Source of the DNA: an uncultured Collinsella sp.
Lineage (GTDB): Bacteria; Actinomycetota; Coriobacteriia; Coriobacteriales; Coriobacteriaceae
DNA: 28,593 bases
Direction: 5' to 3'
NCBI GenBank assembly: GCA_937937835.1
Contig: CALDBJ010000154.1
Location: forward strand, 1 to 28,593
Shown here: piece by piece, positions 1 to 7,338 of the stretch
Position numbering within the stretch: position 1 is the first letter of the stretch
Layout: the number at the start of each line of letters is the position of its first letter
Translations under genes and position numbers: made by a program
The notes under the pieces: generated by a model
What the model was told of the DNA's origin: nothing
Database searches by the model: none
The model's input: the letters and a program-made list of their open reading frames with translations, nothing else

Positions 1-82
1 GCCCTACCGGGAGTAGCCCCGACGGTTGACAAAACTATAGGAACACCCAATGACTGGGTCGGAAAATTTCTTAAAAAAGTTC

Positions 83-110
83 TTGCCCTGAGCTGATTCG
101 TCCGTATAAT
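83..110 (+). promoter_or_regulatory. Promoter of the tRNA-Asn pair
   Basis: A perfect -10 box TATAAT (105-110) follows a TTGCCC -35 box (83-88) with a 16-base spacer. It lies about 30 bases before the first tRNA in AT-rich DNA. A sigma-70/SigA-type promoter is the simple reading. Confidence 0.65.
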
Positions 111-140
111 AAACTTCGTTGCTTGAGAGCACGCACCTAT

Positions 141-215
141 TCCTCGGTAGCTCAATGGTAGAGCACGCGGCTGTTAACCGCGCTGTTGTAGGTTCGAGTC
201 CTACCCGGGGAGCCA
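141..215 (+). tRNA. tRNA-Asn (GTT), copy 1
   Basis: A 75-base cloverleaf is visible. The acceptor stem TCCTCGG pairs with CCGGGGA with one G-T wobble. The anticodon stem is CGCGG/CCGCG with loop CTGTTAA, giving anticodon GTT. The T arm contains GGTTCGAGTCC. Discriminator G is followed by an encoded CCA. It is identical in sequence to the second copy, which starts 33 bases after it ends. Confidence 0.97.
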
Positions 216-248
216 GAATTTTCCAGCCCTTTCCGTTGGGTTTTAAAT

Positions 249-323
249 TCCTCGGTAGCTCAATGGTAGAGCACGCGGCTGTTAACCGCGCTGTTGTAGG
301 TTCGAGTCCTACCCGGGGAGCCA
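249..323 (+). tRNA. tRNA-Asn (GTT), copy 2
   Basis: This is a base-for-base repeat of the first tRNA-Asn, with anticodon GTT and encoded CCA. It has no obvious promoter of its own and is followed directly by a terminator, so the two are probably cut from one transcript. Confidence 0.97.
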
Positions 324-330
324 GGTTGTA

Positions 331-359
331 AAACCCGTCGCTTATGCGGCGGGTTTTTT
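331..359 (+). terminator. Terminator of the tRNA-Asn operon
   Basis: AAACCCGTCGC (331-341) pairs with GCGGCGGGTTT (346-356) around a TTAT loop, with one G-T wobble. A run of six T residues ends at 359. It is a classic intrinsic terminator 8 bases after the second tRNA. Confidence 0.9.
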
Positions 360-517
360 CATGCCGCGATCGCCGGTGGCGAACGTTACCGTATCAACAT
401 TTCGTGTCGAGGATGTAATCGCGAACCCCGTGGCCTTAACATGGTGCGGTCGTTGTAAAATGTTGGAATGATTGCTCCCACGACATGGTGCCGCGAGCAC
501 CAGAAAAGGAGATTCTT

Positions 518-874
518 GTGTCTGAGACCATTAACGGCAGCCTGAGCGTCTCGAACGACGTTATTGCCGATATTGCCGGTTATGCCGCGATGACGTGCTA
601 CGGCGTCGTCGGTATGGCCGAACAGCTGCAGGGCGCCGAGAGCGTGCGCCTGCTTGCCGGCCAGCGCCTCCGCAAGGGCGTGCTTGTTTCCGCCGACGAG
701 AACGGCCTTACGGTCGACCTTCACGTCGTGCTCGAGAACGGCGTCAACATGAAGTCCGTCTGCCACAATCTTTCGAGCTCCGTCGCCTTCACCCTGCAGG
801 AGATCGCCCAGATCGATCCCGCCAGCCTTAAGATCGGCATTCACATCGACGCGCTCAAGAGCCGTCTGAACTAG
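518..874 (+). CDS. Asp23/YloU family envelope stress protein
   Basis: This 118-residue protein belongs to the Asp23/Gls24/YloU (DUF322) family. It shows the family start (G-S-L-S-V-S-N-D-V-I-A-D-I-A) and the A-x-x-C-Y-G-V-V-G-M motif, and ends with the conserved segment on V-N-V-x-I-x-A-L-like residues. I chose the GTG at 518 because AAAGGAG (505-511) lies 6 bases before it; an in-frame ATG at 485 has no such site. The next gene is the DAK2/FakA-like protein, the standard yloU-yloV pairing of Gram-positive bacteria. Family members are membrane-associated or cytosolic proteins linked to cell envelope or alkaline stress; the exact role is unknown. Confidence 0.9.
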   Translation: MSETINGSLSVSNDVIADIAGYAAMTCYGVVGMAEQLQGAESVRLLAGQRLRKGVLVSADENGLTVDLHVVLENGVNMKSVCHNLSSSVAFTLQEIAQIDPASLKIGIHIDALKSRLN

Positions 875-901
875 CATCCGAATACGGAGATTTCACCACT
901 C

Positions 902-2563
902 ATGATTGCAAAGACCATTCGCACCTGTTTTCCGATCGCTGCGGCTGCCGTTTCCGAAAAGGCCGAGGAGATCAACAAGCTCAACGTCTTCCCCGTACCC
1001 GACGGTGACACCGGCACCAACATGTCGCTCACGCTCGCCTCGGTGACCAAGGAGCTTTCCGCCCTTCCCGCCGATGCCGACATGGAGGCCATTGCTGGCG
1101 CCATTACCCACGGCTCCCTGATGGGTGCTCGCGGCAACTCCGGCGTCATCACCTCGCAGATCTTGCGCGGCGTGGCCGAGGGCCTTGTCTCTGCCGATGA
1201 GCCCATTACGTCCGCCAATATCGCCTTCGCCTTCCGTCGCGCCGTCAAGGTTGCCTTCCAGGCTGTTCGTAAGCCCATCGAGGGCACAATCCTCACGGTC
1301 CTGCGTGATGTTTCGACCAAGGCAGACGAGTGCGAGAAGAAGAAGTTCTCTGCCGAGGATGCGCTCGACGCTATCGTCGTCGAGGCCTACCAGTCCGTCG
1401 CTCGCACGCCCGACCTGCTGCCCGTCCTCAAGGAGAACGGCGTTGTCGACTCCGGCGCCTTTGGCTTTGCCATCTTCTTGGAGAACTTTGTTGCCGCCGC
1501 TCTTGGCCGCAGCACCGTGGTCGAGGATTTCTCCGCTACGTTTGATTCCGCCGGCTCTGCCCGCGACGCCGCTCTTGGTCGCGTCGAGATTGAGGCCAAC
1601 GACGACTGGGAGGGATCGGAGTTCCGCTACTGCAACGAGTTCCTCTTTAAGGCCGACGCCCCGTTTGACGAGGACGAGTGCCTGAAGTTCCTGGGCTCCA
1701 TGGGCGACTGCGAGCTGCTCGTTGGCGCCTATCCCGACTACAAGATCCACGTGCACTCCAACACCCCCAACCTGGTGCTCGAGCACATGCTGCAGCTCGG
1801 TCAGATCTACGAGGTCTTTATCCACAACATGGAGATGGAGGCCCACGACCGTACCGCTAAGATTCACGAGGATCAGGAGAAGGCCGCCGAGCCCGCGAAG
1901 GCCCTGGGCTTTGTCGCCGTTGCGGCTGGCTCTGGTGAGGCCGACATCCTCAAGTCCCTTGGCGTCGATGTGATCGTGTCGGGTGGCCAAACCATGAACC
2001 CCTCGACCGCCGACCTGCTTGGCGCCGTCGACCAGGTCAACGCGACCTCGGTCATCATCCTGCCCAATAACGGCAATATCCGCATGGCTGCCGAGGCTGC
2101 CGCTTCTGCCTGCACCGACAAGAAGGTCGCCGTCGTTCCCACCAAGACCGTCCCGCAGGCCTTCTCCGCGCTGTTCGCGGTCCTGCCCGATTCCGAGCTC
2201 GAGGACGCCGTTGCCGCCATGGTCGACGCCATCAGCGAGGTCCGCGATGGCGAGGTCACCCGTGCCGTGCGCGATTCCAGCGCCTCCGACGGCTCGCCGA
2301 TTCACTCCGGTGACGTCATGGGTATCATCGCCGGCTCCATCGATGTGGTCGGCTCCGACGTGAAGCAGGTCACGCTCGACTGCATCAACCGCATGCAGGA
2401 GGAAGAGGAGGGCGACGCGTTGACGATTCTGGCCGGCGAGGAGCTGTCCGACGAGGCCTTCCAGGAGATCGTCGACGCTATCGAGGAGGCTCAGCCCGAT
2501 CTGGAGATCGACGCCCATCGTGGCGAGCAGCCGCTCTATCCCGTGATCTTCTCGATCGAGTAG
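902..2563 (+). CDS. FakA/YloV-like DAK2-domain kinase
   Basis: This 553-residue protein has an N-terminal DhaL (DAK2) nucleotide-binding domain. The Mg-ATP motif F-P-V-P-D-G-D-T-G-T-N-M is at residues 30-41 and the loop G-A-R-G-N-S-G-V-I is at 75-83. The C-terminal half resembles the YloV/FakA C-terminal domain. FakA enzymes phosphorylate fatty acids bound by a FakB partner, feeding exogenous fatty acids into phospholipid synthesis with PlsX and PlsY. No fakB is seen here, but plsX lies about 5 kb downstream. The ATG follows a modest CGGAGA site. It sits 27 bases after the Asp23-like gene and 9 bases before recG. The fatty acid substrate is inferred from the family. Confidence 0.9.
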   Translation: MIAKTIRTCFPIAAAAVSEKAEEINKLNVFPVPDGDTGTNMSLTLASVTKELSALPADADMEAIAGAITHGSLMGARGNSGVITSQILRGVAEGLVSADEPITSANIAFAFRRAVKVAFQAVRKPIEGTILTVLRDVSTKADECEKKKFSAEDALDAIVVEAYQSVARTPDLLPVLKENGVVDSGAFGFAIFLENFVAAALGRSTVVEDFSATFDSAGSARDAALGRVEIEANDDWEGSEFRYCNEFLFKADAPFDEDECLKFLGSMGDCELLVGAYPDYKIHVHSNTPNLVLEHMLQLGQIYEVFIHNMEMEAHDRTAKIHEDQEKAAEPAKALGFVAVAAGSGEADILKSLGVDVIVSGGQTMNPSTADLLGAVDQVNATSVIILPNNGNIRMAAEAAASACTDKKVAVVPTKTVPQAFSALFAVLPDSELEDAVAAMVDAISEVRDGEVTRAVRDSSASDGSPIHSGDVMGIIAGSIDVVGSDVKQVTLDCINRMQEEEEGDALTILAGEELSDEAFQEIVDAIEEAQPDLEIDAHRGEQPLYPVIFSIE

Positions 2564-2572
2564 GCTTTGCCT

Positions 2573-4750
2573 ATGTCCGAGCTGTGCTCCGTGCCGCGCG
2601 TCTCGGAGCGTTTTGCCCAGAGCAATGCGCTCGACGAGGATATCGCGCGACTCAAATTTGTTTCGGGTAAACGTGAGGAGGCCCTTCGCCGTCTGGGAAT
2701 TCGGACGGTGGGGGACCTCCTTCTCCATATTCCTCATCGGTATCTGGACTTCACTTGCTCGTGGTCCATCGAGATGGCGCCCATCGGTACCGTGTGCACC
2801 ATCATCGCCACGGTCGATCGTATTGTCCAAAAGCAGCCCCGTCCGCGTATGCAGGTGACTGAGGTCTCGCTCGTGGACGAGACGGGCGTGCTGCAGGTTG
2901 CCTTTTTCCGTCAGCCTTGGATTGCCCAGCAGCTTAAGCAGGGTGACCGCCTGGCCGTGATGGGCAAGGTCGAGTTTGCCTACGGTTTTAAGCAGATGGC
3001 CTCGCCCCACTTTGAAAAGCTCGAGGACGGGCGCGCCGCAGGCACCATTCTGCCGGTCCATTACGTGAGCGATGGCGTGAGCCAGGCGTGGATGCGCCGC
3101 ATCGTAAGCGGCGCGCTCGAGGTCGTCGGCAATCCCTTTGATCCCATTCCGGCACCGCTGCGCGTTAAGCGTCGCCTGATGAGCAATGCCCGCGCGCTGC
3201 GCTCAATCCATTTTCCATCGAGTATGGCAGAGCGCGACATCGCGCGTCGTCGCCTGGCCTACGAGGAGTGCCTCTACCTGCAGCTGGCGCTGCGCCTGCG
3301 CAACGACGGCGGCCTGGTCGATGTGGTTCCCTATGCCCACACCGCGGGCGAGCACCTGGTCGCGCTCAAGCAAGCCCTGCCGTTTTCGCTGAGCGACGAG
3401 CAGGAGGCCGCGTTCCAGGATATCCTGCGCGATATGTGCGATGGCGGGCGCGTGATGAACCGCCTGCTGCTGGGTGATGTCGGTACCGGTAAGACCGCCG
3501 TTGCCGCCTGCGCACTGGCTGTGGCTGCCGATAGCGGCACGCAGGCCTGCGTTATGGCGCCCACGGGCGTGCTGGCGCGCCAATATGCCGATAAGACCGG
3601 CCCTCTGCTCTCACAGGCCGGCATGTCCTGGGCGCTTCTGACGGGTGCCACGCCGGCCGCAGAGCGCGAGCGGATCCATGAGCAGCTGCAGTCCGGCGAG
3701 CTCGATGTCCTCTTTGGCACCCACGCGGTGCTTTCGGATAACGTTGCGTTCAAGCATCTATCGCTCGTGGTCATCGATGAGCAGCACCGCTTTGGTGTGG
3801 GCCAGCGCAACGCTCTGCGCGCGAAGGGCCCCGGTGCCGATCTGCTCGTTATGACGGCAACGCCCATCCCGCGTACGCTGGCGCTTTCGGTCTACGGCGA
3901 TCTGGACACGAGCATCATCCGCCACCGGCCTGTTCCGGGTGCCGGTGTGACCACACGCGTGCTCACCGAGTCGAGCCGCGACCTCGCCTATGGCGCCATT
4001 CGCGAGGCGCATGAAAAGGGTCAGCAGGCCTACGTGATTTGCCCGCTCGTGGAGCCGAGCGATTCGACCGATGAGCTGGAAGACGTGCCCGGTATTGCCC
4101 GCGACGACGAGGGCCGCGTGACGGTCCCCGTACCGCTGCACGATACGGCGACCGAGCTCGATCGCCTGCGTCTGGCGTTGCCGGGTCTTGCCATCGAGCG
4201 CCTTCACGGCCGTATGCCAGCGGGGGAGAAGGACCAGGTTATCGATGCCTTTAAGCGTGGCGAAATTGACGTGCTCGTCTCGACTACGGTGGTCGAGGTG
4301 GGCGTCGACGTGCCTAACGCCACCGTCATGGTCATCGAGAACGGCGAGCGCTTTGGTTTGGCTGCCCTGCACCAGCTGCGCGGTCGCGTGGGCCGTGGCA
4401 GCGTGTCGGGCACGTGTCTGGTCATGACGCACTCCAAGGGCAACGGCGGCGCATCGGCGGCGCAAGACCGTCTCCAGTCGCTCGAAAAGACTTCGGACGG
4501 CTTTACGCTCGCCCAGATGGACCTGCGCCTGCGCCATGAAGGCGAGATCCTGGGTTATCGCCAGCATGGTGGCGTGACCCTGCGTTTTGTCGACCTGGAT
4601 GCCGACGAAGAACTGATCGAGTGGGCCCATTTGGACGCGCTCGAGCTCTTGCGGTATGCTTGCAACCTTGACTCTGTGGCGACGCGTCCCTTGCGCGACG
4701 CGGTCGCCATGCGTTATCGACATATCTTTAAGGAGGTCAGCGGAGGATGA
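2573..4750 (+). CDS. recG: ATP-dependent DNA helicase RecG
   Basis: RecG remodels stalled replication forks and Holliday junctions. The protein (725 residues from ATG 2573) has the N-terminal wedge/OB region, then superfamily 2 helicase motifs: Walker A G-D-V-G-T-G-K-T at 301-308, D-E-Q-H at 402-405, T-A-T-P-I-P-R-T at 428-435, and Q-L-R-G-R-V-G-R-G at 601-609. D-E-Q-H is typical of RecG. A TTG two codons upstream (2567) is possible, but GAGTAGG (2558-2564) is better spaced for the ATG. The stop codon overlaps the rsmD start as ATGA, suggesting translational coupling. The length is a little above the usual 680-700 residues because of a charged insert around residues 500-520. Confidence 0.97.
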   Translation: MSELCSVPRVSERFAQSNALDEDIARLKFVSGKREEALRRLGIRTVGDLLLHIPHRYLDFTCSWSIEMAPIGTVCTIIATVDRIVQKQPRPRMQVTEVSLVDETGVLQVAFFRQPWIAQQLKQGDRLAVMGKVEFAYGFKQMASPHFEKLEDGRAAGTILPVHYVSDGVSQAWMRRIVSGALEVVGNPFDPIPAPLRVKRRLMSNARALRSIHFPSSMAERDIARRRLAYEECLYLQLALRLRNDGGLVDVVPYAHTAGEHLVALKQALPFSLSDEQEAAFQDILRDMCDGGRVMNRLLLGDVGTGKTAVAACALAVAADSGTQACVMAPTGVLARQYADKTGPLLSQAGMSWALLTGATPAAERERIHEQLQSGELDVLFGTHAVLSDNVAFKHLSLVVIDEQHRFGVGQRNALRAKGPGADLLVMTATPIPRTLALSVYGDLDTSIIRHRPVPGAGVTTRVLTESSRDLAYGAIREAHEKGQQAYVICPLVEPSDSTDELEDVPGIARDDEGRVTVPVPLHDTATELDRLRLALPGLAIERLHGRMPAGEKDQVIDAFKRGEIDVLVSTTVVEVGVDVPNATVMVIENGERFGLAALHQLRGRVGRGSVSGTCLVMTHSKGNGGASAAQDRLQSLEKTSDGFTLAQMDLRLRHEGEILGYRQHGGVTLRFVDLDADEELIEWAHLDALELLRYACNLDSVATRPLRDAVAMRYRHIFKEVSGG

Positions 4751-5397
4751 GAATCATCGGCGGCGAATGGCGCGGTCGTAAGATTGAGGAGCCCCGTGGT
4801 CGCGATGTCACCCGCCCCACGACTGATCGCGTGCGCGAGGCGTGCGCATCTATGGTCATGTCGGCATTCGATTTCGATTTGGACGAGGTTCGTGTGCTGG
4901 ACGCCTTTGGTGGCTCCGGTGCCCTAGGTATCGAGATGCTCTCGCGGGGCGCCCGCTCGCTCACGACGTTTGAGATCGATCGCAACGCCGCGCGGCTCAT
5001 TACCAAGAATATCGAGTCGCTCTGTCGCGATCGCGCGCGTTGGCGTGTGGTGACGGGCGATGTCCTTGCGAGCGCTTCGCGCGGCCGCGTGCCGGGCGGC
5101 CCCTTCGATCTGGTCTTGCTCGACCCGCCCTATGCTTTTGGTGCCAAGCCGGTCGACGAGCTGCTGCAGAACCTGGCCCAGCAGGGTCTGCTCACCCCGG
5201 GTGCCTATGCTCTGTTTGAGCATGCTGCCGCCGACGCGGGTGCACTTCCTGCCGGCTTTGTAACCGTGCGTGAGAAACGTTATGGCATCACCTCGGTCGA
5301 CCTGCTCCGTTGGGTCGGCGAGGGCGAGGATGACGATACCGCCACCGATGCCGATGACAGCGACGGCACGACGTTTCAGGGGGATGCCCATGAGTGA
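4747..5397 (+). CDS. rsmD: 16S rRNA (guanine-966-N2)-methyltransferase RsmD
   Basis: This Rossmann-fold methyltransferase of 216 residues starts M-R-I-I-G-G-E-W-R-G-R-K as RsmD does. The SAM-binding motif D-A-F-G-G-S-G-A-L-G is at residues 52-61. The catalytic D-P-P-Y motif of amino (N2/N6) methyltransferases is at 126-129. It modifies G966 of 16S rRNA during 30S assembly. AGGAGG (about 4731-4736) and GGAGG (4741-4745) lie before the ATG, which overlaps the recG stop. The C-terminus carries an acidic, low-complexity extension (E-D-D-D-T-A-T-D-A-D-D) and overlaps the coaD start by 8 bases. The rsmD-coaD pair is conserved widely. Confidence 0.95.
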   Translation: MRIIGGEWRGRKIEEPRGRDVTRPTTDRVREACASMVMSAFDFDLDEVRVLDAFGGSGALGIEMLSRGARSLTTFEIDRNAARLITKNIESLCRDRARWRVVTGDVLASASRGRVPGGPFDLVLLDPPYAFGAKPVDELLQNLAQQGLLTPGAYALFEHAAADAGALPAGFVTVREKRYGITSVDLLRWVGEGEDDDTATDADDSDGTTFQGDAHE

Positions 5398-5887
5398 CAC
5401 CATTAACCGCGTCATCGTTCCGGGTACCTTCGATCCCATCACGTTTGGCCATATCGACGTCATCCGCCGCGCCCGCCGCATTTTTCCCAGTGTGATCGTG
5501 GCCGTTGCCGAGTCGCAGGGCAAAAACGGCGTGGGTACCACTTTTACGCTCGATGAACGCGTGGCGCTGGCCCGTGAGGCACTCGGTGATATCGATGGCG
5601 TCGAGGTCCTGCCCTTTACCGGACTGCTCGTCGACTTTGCTCGCGAGCAGGGCGCTGGTGCCGTGGTCAAGGGCCTGCGCGCCATGACCGACTTTGAGTA
5701 TGAGCTGCAGCAAGCCGACCTCAATTATCGCTTGGATAACGAGCTGGAGTCCATCTTTGTCATGAGTGCTCCGCAGTACGGTTACATCTCGAGCTCGGTG
5801 GTACGCCAGATTGCGTCGCTTGGGAGTGATGTATCGACGTTTGTCCCACCCAACGTGGTTGAAGCGCTCAGACATCGCTTTTCGTGA
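5390..5887 (+). CDS. coaD: Phosphopantetheine adenylyltransferase CoaD
   Basis: CoaD transfers AMP from ATP to 4'-phosphopantetheine, the fourth step of coenzyme A synthesis. The 165-residue product matches the usual 160. It shows the nucleotidyltransferase motif P-G-T-F-D-P-I-T-F-G-H at 11-21, with T-F-G-H as the HxGH-type signature, and the second ATP motif Y-I-S-S-S at 132-136. ATG 5390 is preferred over the ATG at 5384 because the purine-rich AGGGGG site would touch the earlier one. It overlaps rsmD. No terminator hairpin follows; a new promoter seems to start the next block. Confidence 0.96.
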   Translation: MSDTINRVIVPGTFDPITFGHIDVIRRARRIFPSVIVAVAESQGKNGVGTTFTLDERVALAREALGDIDGVEVLPFTGLLVDFAREQGAGAVVKGLRAMTDFEYELQQADLNYRLDNELESIFVMSAPQYGYISSSVVRQIASLGSDVSTFVPPNVVEALRHRFS

Positions 5888-5890
5888 CGT

Positions 5891-5920
5891 TTTTTATTGC
5901 CTGGTGGCATGTGGTAAACT
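5891..5920 (+). promoter_or_regulatory. Possible promoter before the coiled-coil gene
   Basis: An extended -10 TGGTAAACT (5912-5920) lies 35 bases before the start codon. The best -35 is only TTTTTA (5891-5896, 18-base spacer). A similar TGG-TAnnnT element precedes rpmF. Confidence 0.4.
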
Positions 5921-5955
5921 AGCACGATGATATGTTACCTATGAAAGGAGACCGG

Positions 5956-6453
5956 ATGCCGGGCGAGAATTTTCCTGGCGATAGGATCGTCAGCTTGGTC
6001 GATGAGCTCGAAGGGCTGATCGAGGAAGCCAAGCCGCCTTTCGGCAAGAACGCTCAGTTCAAGGTCATCGACGCCGACGTGTTCTTCAACATCCTCGACG
6101 AGATCCGCATGAGCTATCCCGAGGAATGGCAGAAGTCCCGCCGTATCCTTAAGGAGCGCGAGGAGCTTATGGCTTCCGCCGCCGCTCAGGCCGATTCCAT
6201 CATCGCCGACGCTCAGCAGCAGGCCCTCACCATTGCCGGTGAGCAGGAGATCGTCCGACTTGCGCAGCAGCAGGCCGACGACATCCGCGATCGTGCCCAG
6301 CAGTACGAGCGCGAGACGCGTTATGCTGCCGAGGACTACGCAGAGCAGGTCTTTACGCACCTGGAGGAGAACCTCAAGAGCCTGACCGGCACCGTTACCC
6401 GTTGCCGTCAGCAGCTCAACGAGGGTGCCGCCCAACAGAATGGTCAGTGGTAA
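5956..6453 (+). CDS. DivIVA/SepIVA-like coiled-coil protein
   Basis: The 165-residue protein is soluble and mostly helical. Residues 8-55 form a compact region (R-I-V-S-L-V-D-E-L-E, then V-I-D-A-D-V-F-F-N-I-L-D-E-I) resembling the start of DivIVA-like proteins. Residues 60-150 are a long alanine/glutamine-rich coiled coil. AAAGGAG (5944-5950) lies 5 bases before ATG 5956, so I reject the in-frame ATG at 5941 and the upstream TTG at 5932. The position between coaD and the DUF177 gene matches the mycobacterial gene for SepIVA, a septation factor. A role in septum or envelope organisation is inferred from synteny and the coiled coil; the sequence alone would also fit a generic scaffold. The stop overlaps the next ATG by one base. 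Confidence 0.75.
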   Translation: MPGENFPGDRIVSLVDELEGLIEEAKPPFGKNAQFKVIDADVFFNILDEIRMSYPEEWQKSRRILKEREELMASAAAQADSIIADAQQQALTIAGEQEIVRLAQQQADDIRDRAQQYERETRYAAEDYAEQVFTHLEENLKSLTGTVTRCRQQLNEGAAQQNGQW

Positions 6454-7007
6454 TGGCTGAGTTCCCGAGCGTTACCGTCGATCTTTCCGAGCAGCTCGAG
6501 TTTCCTGGAGATTCGTATCCGCTGACCGGTAAGGTCGATGTCGCCACCTACACGGTGGGCGAGAAGGAGTACCAGCTACAGGACGGCATCGACTACGACG
6601 TTGTCTTTACCAATGCCGGTACCGGTGTCTTGCTCACGGGCATGGTCCGTGCGCACGCCACCGGCGAGTGCGACCGTTGCTTGGAGCCCGCCTCGTTTGA
6701 TATCGCCGGCGAGATCGAGGAGTTCTACCTCTTTGAAGAGCCCGAGGATCCCGAGGCCTACGAGGATGGCTACGAGCTCCTGGGTGAGGACCGCATCGTC
6801 GATCTGGGCGAGCCCATCAATGACGCGGTCGTTATGGACACGCCGTTTGTGGTGCTTTGCAAGCCCGATTGTCGCGGTCTGTGCCCCACTTGCGGTTGCA
6901 ATCTCAACGTCGAGCAATGCGATTGCGCCGCCCAGGCAGAGGCAGAATGGGCCGAAGCCACGGAAAATCCATTTGCAGCATTGAAGAATCTCAAGCTCGA
7001 TGAGTAA
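6453..7007 (+). CDS. yceD: DUF177 (YceD family) protein
   Basis: This 184-residue YceD/DUF177 protein lies just upstream of rpmF, its near-universal neighbour. YceD-type proteins are linked to 23S rRNA or 50S maturation. C73-x-x-C76 sits in the conserved central T-G-E-C-D-R-C-L-E-P motif. The C-terminal region holds seven more cysteines (C136, C140, C144, C147, C149, C156, C158), including C-P-T-C-G-C, and probably binds zinc. ATG 6453 overlaps the previous stop (TAATG), so translation is likely coupled; the longer frame open from 6402 lies inside the previous gene. Confidence 0.92.
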   Translation: MAEFPSVTVDLSEQLEFPGDSYPLTGKVDVATYTVGEKEYQLQDGIDYDVVFTNAGTGVLLTGMVRAHATGECDRCLEPASFDIAGEIEEFYLFEEPEDPEAYEDGYELLGEDRIVDLGEPINDAVVMDTPFVVLCKPDCRGLCPTCGCNLNVEQCDCAAQAEAEWAEATENPFAALKNLKLDE

Positions 7008-7012
7008 AACTG

Positions 7013-7021
7013 TGGTAGTAT
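7013..7021 (+). promoter_or_regulatory. Possible rpmF promoter
   Basis: TGGTAGTAT is an extended -10 element just after the DUF177 stop and 50 bases before rpmF. No good -35 is present. It would give rpmF-plsX an extra start. Confidence 0.35.
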
Positions 7022-7071
7022 CGCTACTTGCGCGTAATCGCCACACTGGATAGTTCATAAGGAAGGTCACT

Positions 7072-7251
7072 ATGCCCGTACCTAAACAAAAGCAGGGTCG
7101 TATCCGCACTCACACCCGTCGTTCCGCCAACATGAAGATCTCGGCTGCGGCTCAGTCCACGTGCCCCCGTTGCGGCGCTGTTAAGCTTCCGCACCACGTG
7201 TGCCCCAGCTGCGGTTTCTACAAGGACCGCGAGGTTATTGTTACCGAGTAA
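7072..7251 (+). CDS. rpmF: Ribosomal protein bL32
   Basis: A 59-residue 50S subunit protein starts M-P-V-P-K-Q-K-Q-G-R. It is rich in Arg/Lys and carries two zinc-knuckle pairs, C-P-R-C-G and C-P-S-C-G, so it is the C+ (zinc-binding) form. AAGGAAGG lies about 5 bases before the ATG. It sits between the DUF177 gene and plsX, the standard arrangement that ties ribosome and lipid synthesis together. Confidence 0.97.
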   Translation: MPVPKQKQGRIRTHTRRSANMKISAAAQSTCPRCGAVKLPHHVCPSCGFYKDREVIVTE

Positions 7252-7291
7252 CGGTATACTCTGGATGCGATGCCGTTCCAAATGGAACCAC

Positions 7292-7321
7292 AATGGCCGG
7301 CTCAATGAGTCGGCCATTTTT
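7292..7321 (+). terminator. Hairpin terminator between rpmF and plsX
   Basis: AATGGCCGGCTC (7292-7303) pairs with GAGTCGGCCATT (7307-7318) with one G-T wobble, followed by a short T run to 7321. It lies only 18 bases before plsX and may act as a partial terminator that lowers plsX relative to rpmF. A small GTTCC/GGAAC hairpin (about 7275-7288) precedes it. Confidence 0.75.
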
Positions 7322-7338
7322 GTATAAGGAGCATGTAT

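Noticed and set aside
26..41. TTGACA followed by TATAGG near the window start
   Set aside because: Only 4 bases separate the two boxes, far too short for a sigma-70 promoter.
141..323. The tandem tRNA-Asn pair as an integration (att) site duplication
   Set aside because: Both copies are complete 75-base tRNAs with only 33 bases between them and no integrase nearby, so simple gene duplication is enough.
119..331. A 70-codon open frame across the two tRNA-Asn genes
   Set aside because: The internal peptide repeat is just the translated tRNA duplication.
893..3061. A 722-codon open frame on the minus strand, opposite the FakA-like gene and recG
   Set aside because: It is a mirror effect of G/C-rich third positions. 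The plus-strand genes have clear family motifs, and the minus translation is repetitive in Gly, Asp, Leu and His with no recognisable domain.
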